A stretch of 8,357 nt of DNA from Methanomicrobiales archaeon (GTDB lineage: Archaea; Halobacteriota; Methanomicrobia; Methanomicrobiales; Methanospirillaceae). Where the stretch lies: positions 1-8,357 of the forward strand of contig JADGNL010000139.1 in NCBI GenBank assembly GCA_017883495.1. Reading direction: 5' to 3'. A program made the translations under genes and the position numbers. Positions 4,840-8,357 of this stretch are shown one piece after another. How positions within the stretch are numbered: the first letter of the stretch is position 1; every line of letters begins with the position of its first letter. The notes under the pieces are model-generated. The model was not told where the DNA came from and searched no databases. It saw nothing but the letters and a program-made list of their open reading frames with translations.

Positions 4840-6402
4840 TCAGAGCGCGAGAAACAGGACGAGCATCCCTCCGGTGACGAGGGTCAGGACGATCGCGATC
4901 GGGGCGCAGCGGCGGATCACCTCGCCCTCGATCCCGAGCTGGTCGATCACCGCGGCCGCGTTGATGATCTTGGCAGGCGCAATCCCGGACGCGATCCCCC
5001 CTGCGACCGCGTGAGCCGAGTAGACCTTGAGGAAATCGAGGTCGAGTACGCCCGTCGCCCGCTTCAGGATTCCATGGAACATCACGTTCGACGAGGCCTC
5101 CGAGCCCGAGACGAACGCGCCGAAGAGGCCGAGCAGGGGACTGACCGCCGGAAAGGCGACGCCGAAGATCATCGCCAGGGTAAGCCCGATCACCGCGTTC
5201 ATGTTGATGTCCGCCGTGCCGGCCGCAAAGGTCAGCGCGCCTCCGATCACAGTCTGGCCGGACCAGTCCATCACGTATGCGATCGCGAAGAAGATGGCCG
5301 CAGCGAGGGTCGGGGCCCAGGCACGCCTCAGCCATGTGCCGACGATCTTCCGTGCCTCGTCGCGCCCGCGAACCATGAATGGCGCGGCGATCAGGGTCGA
5401 GACGAGGACCCAGGTATAGGCCTGGTTCAGCAGCTTCAGGTCGATCGCCTTGTCCGCGACGATGGGGATCTTCTGCAACGGCCCGAGCAGACCGTACAGG
5501 CCCGTCGAGATCATGGGAATGCTGATCGCGATGCAGAAGAAGACCAGCAGGAGCCAGGGGAGCGCGGCCCGCCCGATCGGCATCACGTCGGCCGGCATGT
5601 CCGCGCGTTTGGCCACGATCGGTTTGCCCTGGATGATACGGAACAGGAGCATGACCGCGATCGCGACCAGCCCCGAGAAGACGCCGACCAGCCCGATCGC
5701 CGAGACCGGGAGGATCCGGACGAAGAGGATGGCCGAGAGGCCAAGCGTGAGGCCGGCCACGAGGCCCGGCACGAGACCCTTTCTGACACCGTTCCATCCG
5801 TCCGCGATATAGAGCATCCCGAACGCGAACCCTGTCGAGATGACTGGGAGGAAGAGCGAGATCTGCGAGCCGAGCGCAGCGAGGTCCAGGTTGAAGACCT
5901 GGGCAGGGAGTGTGATCGGGACCGCGAGCAGCGAGAACGAGGTGAGCGGGTCGTATCCGAGGCAGGGGAGTGCGACGGCGGCCACCGGCGAAAATCCGAG
6001 CGCGAGCATAATCGGCGGGAGCATCGTGACCGGCGTGGCTCCGATCGAGACCAGGAAGGAGCCGAATCCGACGTTGAGGAGCATCACCTGTTCGTAGCGT
6101 TCGGCCGCGACGAGGCGGATGTACTCGGTGATCGAGGTGATCGCGCCGGTCACATCCATCATCGTGACCTGAAGGATGGTGAAAAGCACCATCAATGAGA
6201 TCCCGAACGAGGCGAGAATTCCGTTCGCCGTGGCGAGCAATGCGATCGCAGGCGAGGTCGAGAAGAAGAGGACGGCGATGATGACGGTCAGTACCCATCC
6301 GACAAAGCCCATCAGGGTTCCCGATCGTTTGAGGAGCACGAGTCCGACAAAGATGACGAGGATGGGCAGGATGGCCAGGAGGAAGGATATGAGGAGGTCC
6401 AC
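4840..6402 (-). CDS. lctP: L-lactate permease (LctP/LldP family)
   Basis: The 520-residue, highly hydrophobic protein has about a dozen membrane segments spread over its length, near the family's usual 520-560 residues. Family hallmarks are the N-terminal segment (residues 3-24), the GATPVTMLPPIMLALGFSPV stretch at 121-140, the loop GSEASSNVMF at 433-442 and the SGIAPAKIINAAAVIDQLGI stretch at 472-491. LctP-type carriers (TC 2.A.14) are proton symporters for lactate and glycolate in the cytoplasmic membrane. No lactate dehydrogenase or glycolate oxidase gene lies beside it, so the substrate in this methanogen is open. The start is GTG at 6402, chosen because the first membrane helix begins at once and because an ATAAATA box lies 23 bases upstream, predicting a leaderless transcript with no need for a Shine-Dalgarno sequence. 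Other frames over this region are also open, as expected for GC-rich DNA. Confidence 0.93.
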   Translation of the reverse strand: MDLLISFLLAILPILVIFVGLVLLKRSGTLMGFVGWVLTVIIAVLFFSTSPAIALLATANGILASFGISLMVLFTILQVTMMDVTGAITSITEYIRLVAAERYEQVMLLNVGFGSFLVSIGATPVTMLPPIMLALGFSPVAAVALPCLGYDPLTSFSLLAVPITLPAQVFNLDLAALGSQISLFLPVISTGFAFGMLYIADGWNGVRKGLVPGLVAGLTLGLSAILFVRILPVSAIGLVGVFSGLVAIAVMLLFRIIQGKPIVAKRADMPADVMPIGRAALPWLLLVFFCIAISIPMISTGLYGLLGPLQKIPIVADKAIDLKLLNQAYTWVLVSTLIAAPFMVRGRDEARKIVGTWLRRAWAPTLAAAIFFAIAYVMDWSGQTVIGGALTFAAGTADINMNAVIGLTLAMIFGVAFPAVSPLLGLFGAFVSGSEASSNVMFHGILKRATGVLDLDFLKVYSAHAVAGGIASGIAPAKIINAAAVIDQLGIEGEVIRRCAPIAIVLTLVTGGMLVLFLAL

Positions 6403-6421
6403 GGTGATCGCCTGTGCGGTG

Positions 6422-6428
6422 TATTTAT
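6422..6428 (-). promoter_or_regulatory. TATA-like box of the lactate permease gene
   Basis: On the minus strand this reads ATAAATA, in an AT-rich patch (GCACAATAAATACACC) within GC-rich DNA. Its centre is 23 bases before the GTG at 6402, fitting a leaderless start. Confidence 0.6.
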
Positions 6429-6538
6429 TGTGCTATTCTGTCGGTTAAACGATGCCAATGACGGTGGACAATAACGGCCGTCACTTTCACACCGCGATCG
6501 CCGCTGCTCATATCCTTCCGCGTCGAGACTTGATCGCC

Positions 6539-6561
6539 CTCCGGCCGTGCCGTGGCCGGAG
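6539..6561. repeat. Eight-base perfect inverted repeat
   Basis: Arms CTCCGGCC and GGCCGGAG flank GTGCCGT. It lies about 100 bases after the DUF1232 stop and about 140 bases before the permease start. It could be a 3' stem-loop of the DUF1232 transcript or a regulator site. No T tract follows. Confidence 0.45.
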
Positions 6562-6659
6562 CCGCATCGGATCTCTTCTTCGCGATACACGATCGGAGCC
6601 GCAAATGTGGCTATGGAAGGTGCCGTCCTGGACCGTATCGCCTCCCACCGTCGAGGGAC

Positions 6660-6974
6660 TCAGGCTGAAACCGAATAGCCGCGTCCGATTGCGTCATACT
6701 CGTTCCGGAGCCCCGGCGGAAGCAGGGAGACCGCGAGCATCACTCCGATCGGAATCAGGATCATGTCATCGATATGGCCGACGAACGGAATGAAGTCGGG
6801 GACGAGATCGATCGGGCTTGCGACGTAGGCGAGGGTGGCGGCCATCACGGCCTTTGCCGCGATCGGTACGCGCGGGTCGCGGACACCATGGAGGAGCATC
6901 TCGAGGGGGCCCCGGAATCGCCGCAGCCGTGAGTTCAGTGTGGTGAGTCGACGAACGGTCTTGATCAGACCCAT
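6660..6974 (-). CDS. DUF1232 / YkvA family membrane-associated protein
   Basis: The 104-residue protein carries the family motif SPIDLVPDFIPFVGHIDD at 53-70, preceded by DPRVPIAAKAVMAATLAYVA at 33-52 and followed by MILIPIGVMLAVSLLPPGL at 71-89. YkvA/DUF1232 proteins are small and widespread in bacteria and archaea. They have two hydrophobic stretches around the PIDLIPD core and an unknown role, probably at the membrane. The basic N-terminus (KTVRRL, SRLRRFR) suits a cytoplasmic-side start. ATG at 6974 gives the usual family length; the frame continues upstream, but that part is arginine-rich and unlike the family. No Shine-Dalgarno sequence precedes the ATG. The gene diverges from the two-helix membrane protein gene, with 134 bases between them. 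Confidence 0.88.
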   Translation of the reverse strand: MGLIKTVRRLTTLNSRLRRFRGPLEMLLHGVRDPRVPIAAKAVMAATLAYVASPIDLVPDFIPFVGHIDDMILIPIGVMLAVSLLPPGLRNEYDAIGRGYSVSA

Positions 6975-7062
6975 GAGGGAGATGTTCGACGGGCCGGAAT
7001 ATGGATGTACAGTATGAGGCAAAAGGCATTGCCGGGACACGAAAGGCCCGTAGGGACCGAAG

Positions 7063-7069
7063 TATTTAT
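7063..7069 (+). promoter_or_regulatory. TATA-like box in the divergent region (small membrane protein gene, possibly both directions)
   Basis: TATTTAT in AAGTATTTATGGC is the most AT-rich patch between two divergent starts. On the plus strand, transcription would begin near 7090, leaving a short leader with GGAG at 7096-7099 before the GTG at 7109. On the minus strand it reads ATAAATA, the same core as the lactate permease box, and could serve the DUF1232 gene with a leader of about 65 bases. Confidence 0.45.
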
Positions 7070-7108
7070 GGCAACCGAGACCTACGGAGGGGTCCGGAGT
7101 GTGAGCCC

Positions 7109-7471
7109 GTGACACGAGATTGGCCGACCATAACGATCCTCTGTATCGCCCTACTGCTGTTCGTGAGCGCCGTCTCCGCGAGCGAAACCCAGAGCGCGAC
7201 CGACGACAGAACGACGCTGCGCGCCTCGACCGCGGCGACGGGAAGCTCGCTCGTGCAGGTAGGGGGCGATACGTCAGGAGCCGCGGGTCAGCCGGCATGG
7301 ATCGGTCTCTTCGTCCTCCTATTCGGCGGACTGCTCGCCGGGCTCTGGCTCGTCGTCGGCCTGCTCTCTGCCCAGGAGGCGATCGGCGAAACACGGCGGC
7401 GCCCTTCGCCGTCCGAACTCGGTCCGTCGCCGAACCGTAGCAGACATGACGAAGCGGCGCTGGCGGACTGA
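7109..7471 (+). CDS. Small two-helix membrane protein (hypothetical)
   Basis: The 120-residue product belongs to no family I recognise. Residues 6-24 form a hydrophobic stretch ending in VSAVSAS, which looks like a cleavable signal peptide. A polar, Thr/Ser/Gly-rich stretch follows (25-62), then a strong membrane helix at 64-87 (WIGLFVLLFGGLLAGLWLVV), and then a charged tail with TRRRPSP and RSRHDEAALAD. The likely topology is a short extracellular domain, one helix and a cytoplasmic tail after signal removal. GTG at 7109 was chosen because it begins directly before the signal peptide and has GGAG nine bases upstream (7096-7099). The frame extends further upstream to 7001, but that part is not signal-like. 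It may share a promoter region with the divergent DUF1232 gene. Confidence 0.6.
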   Translation: MTRDWPTITILCIALLLFVSAVSASETQSATDDRTTLRASTAATGSSLVQVGGDTSGAAGQPAWIGLFVLLFGGLLAGLWLVVGLLSAQEAIGETRRRPSPSELGPSPNRSRHDEAALAD

Positions 7472-7513
7472 CTCTGTGGAGGTCTCCGGTCCGGCTCTGT
7501 CAATGTTCACGAG

Positions 7514-7518
7514 TTTTT
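7514..7518 (+). terminator. T5 tract after the small membrane protein gene
   Basis: Five T lie 43 bases after the TGA at 7469-7471, within the convergent gap before the alkaline phosphatase 3' end. It is a possible oligo-T terminator for the plus-strand transcript. Confidence 0.35.
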
Positions 7519-7585
7519 ACCGATTCACGGCGATTGCCTGAGACGGTCGGGCGAACATTCACAGCCGACTCCACTTTGATAATGC

Positions 7586-7599
7586 CTCCGAAAAAGGAG
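7586..7599 (-). terminator. T5 tract with short inverted repeat after the alkaline phosphatase gene
   Basis: On the minus strand this reads CTCCTTTTTCGGAG: a four-base stem with five T in the loop, 18 bases after the TGA of the alkaline phosphatase gene. The T run is the likely termination signal; the stem is short. Confidence 0.4.
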
Positions 7600-7616
7600 A
7601 ATGGCTGGGGCGGAAC

Positions 7617-8357
7617 TCAAAGGTTGTTGAAGAGCCAGACGACGTCGGCGAAGTCAATTCTGCCGTTCCCGTTGTAATCGAACGCGGCCATCGGCTCGTT
7701 CGCGGCGCACCATGGCATCTGGTTGAAGTACAGGACGACATCGGCGAAGTCCTTCCGGCCGTTGCCGTTCACATCGTCGTACTTCCCGTTCGCCATGATG
7801 CTCCGCGGAAGACCGGAACCGCCGGGGACCGTCACCACGCCATATGTCGGGGTTGGCGTAACGGGGTTGAGATCCATCGAGTCTCGCATGACCTCGAAGA
7901 CCTCCGTGTTGCTGATCCTGCGATTGGCGAATCGGTCCGCGCCCGGCCCGCTTGCCATGATCGGAACATCGGATGCCGTGTGGTCGGTCGTGGTAAAGAG
8001 TGGCGATACGCCTCCCTCGCCGTTGTCCTGAAGGATCAAACCGCCGGTCTCGTGGTCTGCGGTGACGATCAACAATGTGTCTGGATGCCGGTCGGCAAAG
8101 GTGAGCGCTGTCTGCACTGCATCGTCGAAGGCGAGGACGTCACCGGTCATGGCCGGGGCGTTATTGGCGTGGGAGGCGATGTCGATCAGGCCTCCCTCCA
8201 CCATCAAAAAGAAGCCGTCCTCGTCCGTGGCGAGCGCGGAGATCGCCTTCCCGGTCATTGTTGAAATGTTCGGCTGCTGCGAACCCACCCGCTCGATCTC
8301 GTACCTCATCATGCTCGGAGCGAAGAGTCCCAGCACTTTCGTACCGGGCGTCGTCGG
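7617..8357 (-). CDS. Alkaline phosphatase with C-terminal dockerin-like tail (5' end outside window)
   Basis: The visible 246 residues are the C-terminal part of a PhoA-type alkaline phosphatase, a zinc/magnesium phosphomonoesterase normally exported. Metal ligands that can be seen are Glu54, Asp59 and His63 in MVEGGLIDIASHANN, Asp101 and His102 in IVTADHETGG, and His126 in DHTASDVP (numbered from the window edge). The nucleophilic serine and the signal peptide would lie in the missing part. After a short linker (VTPTPTYGVVTVPGG), the last 57 residues form a dockerin-like module with two complete calcium loops, DVNGNGRKDFAD and DYNGNGRIDFAD, 20 residues apart. Calcium-dependent folding and cell-surface attachment are inferred, since no cohesin partner is visible. 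The frame is open to the right edge (PTTPGTK), so the apparent GTG at 8336 is internal. The gene converges on the small membrane protein gene. Confidence 0.93.
   Translation of the reverse strand, partial: PTTPGTKVLGLFAPSMMRYEIERVGSQQPNISTMTGKAISALATDEDGFFLMVEGGLIDIASHANNAPAMTGDVLAFDDAVQTALTFADRHPDTLLIVTADHETGGLILQDNGEGGVSPLFTTTDHTASDVPIMASGPGADRFANRRISNTEVFEVMRDSMDLNPVTPTPTYGVVTVPGGSGLPRSIMANGKYDDVNGNGRKDFADVVLYFNQMPWCAANEPMAAFDYNGNGRIDFADVVWLFNNL

Larger units (their letters stand above)
6403..6659. other. Intergenic region upstream of the lactate permease gene
   Basis: These 257 bases separate the 3' end of the DUF1232 gene from the permease start, both on the minus strand. Apart from the permease TATA-like box, they hold an eight-base inverted repeat at 6539-6561, a TGACGG/CCGTCA inverted repeat at about 6459-6483 some 60 bases upstream of the permease start, and a ten-base direct repeat, CGGAGCCGCA, at 6557-6566 and 6594-6603. 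No coding frame in it is convincing. Confidence 0.5.

Noticed and set aside
4054..6198. A 714-codon open frame on the plus strand, antisense to the OsmC and lactate permease genes
   Set aside because: Its product is a monotonous Arg/Asp/Glu-rich chain with no motif, the mirror of a GC-rich hydrophobic gene. The minus-strand frames have clear family motifs.
4799..6298. A second long minus-strand frame (499 codons) overlapping the permease
   Set aside because: The product is Arg/Pro/His-rich, with no membrane helices or recognisable domain. The permease frame explains the sequence.
1..8357. CRISPR arrays, transposases, toxin-antitoxin or defence genes
   Set aside because: No regularly spaced repeats, DDE or tyrosine-recombinase motifs, or known defence domains were found on either strand.

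Overview
The window looks like ordinary chromosomal DNA from a GC-rich, hydrogenotrophic methanogenic archaeon, most likely order Methanomicrobiales (Methanoculleus-like). This placement is an inference. It rests on a DUF5806-type protein, an archaeal-type phosphoglucosamine mutase, a lactate permease, TAAATA-type TATA boxes placed for leaderless transcripts, and secreted proteins that end in a dockerin-like double calcium-loop tail. No rRNA, tRNA, CRISPR array, insertion sequence, integrase or defence system was recognised.

Layout. Bases 1-228 hold the broken 3' end of a plus-strand gene with a dockerin-like tail, followed by a T6 tract. A tight plus-strand cluster follows: a DUF5806 protein (265-783), a MobB protein with a MoaE-like C-terminal extension (780-1493), and phosphoglucosamine mutase GlmM (1493-2845). 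The first junction is an ATGA overlap. The second is an ATGATG cluster at the mobB stop. From 2842 to 6974 every recognisable gene is on the minus strand: a small membrane-anchored proline-rich protein (2842-3264), a dolichol/phytol-kinase-like membrane protein (3312-3935), an OsmC-family protein (4252-4767), an L-lactate permease (4840-6402) and a DUF1232/YkvA protein (6660-6974). A short plus-strand gene for a two-helix membrane protein (7109-7471) diverges from the DUF1232 gene. It converges on the 3' part of a minus-strand alkaline phosphatase (7617-8357) that runs off the right edge.

How the parts relate. The GlmM cluster joins UDP-GlcNAc precursor synthesis (needed for archaeal glycans) to molybdopterin/tungstopterin cofactor biosynthesis (needed for formylmethanofuran and formate dehydrogenases) and a protein of unknown function; spacing implies co-expression, not a shared reaction. 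The minus-strand genes each have their own gap, and two (OsmC, lactate permease) have a TATA-like box 23-26 bases before the start codon, which predicts leaderless mRNAs. The window shows no obvious new multi-gene system. The most interesting items are the MobB/MoaE-like fusion with its degenerate second domain, the frame-broken dockerin-like tail at the left edge that is 18/38 identical to the tail of the alkaline phosphatase at the right edge, and the GlmM gene whose stop codon overlaps the stop codon of the opposing proline-rich gene.
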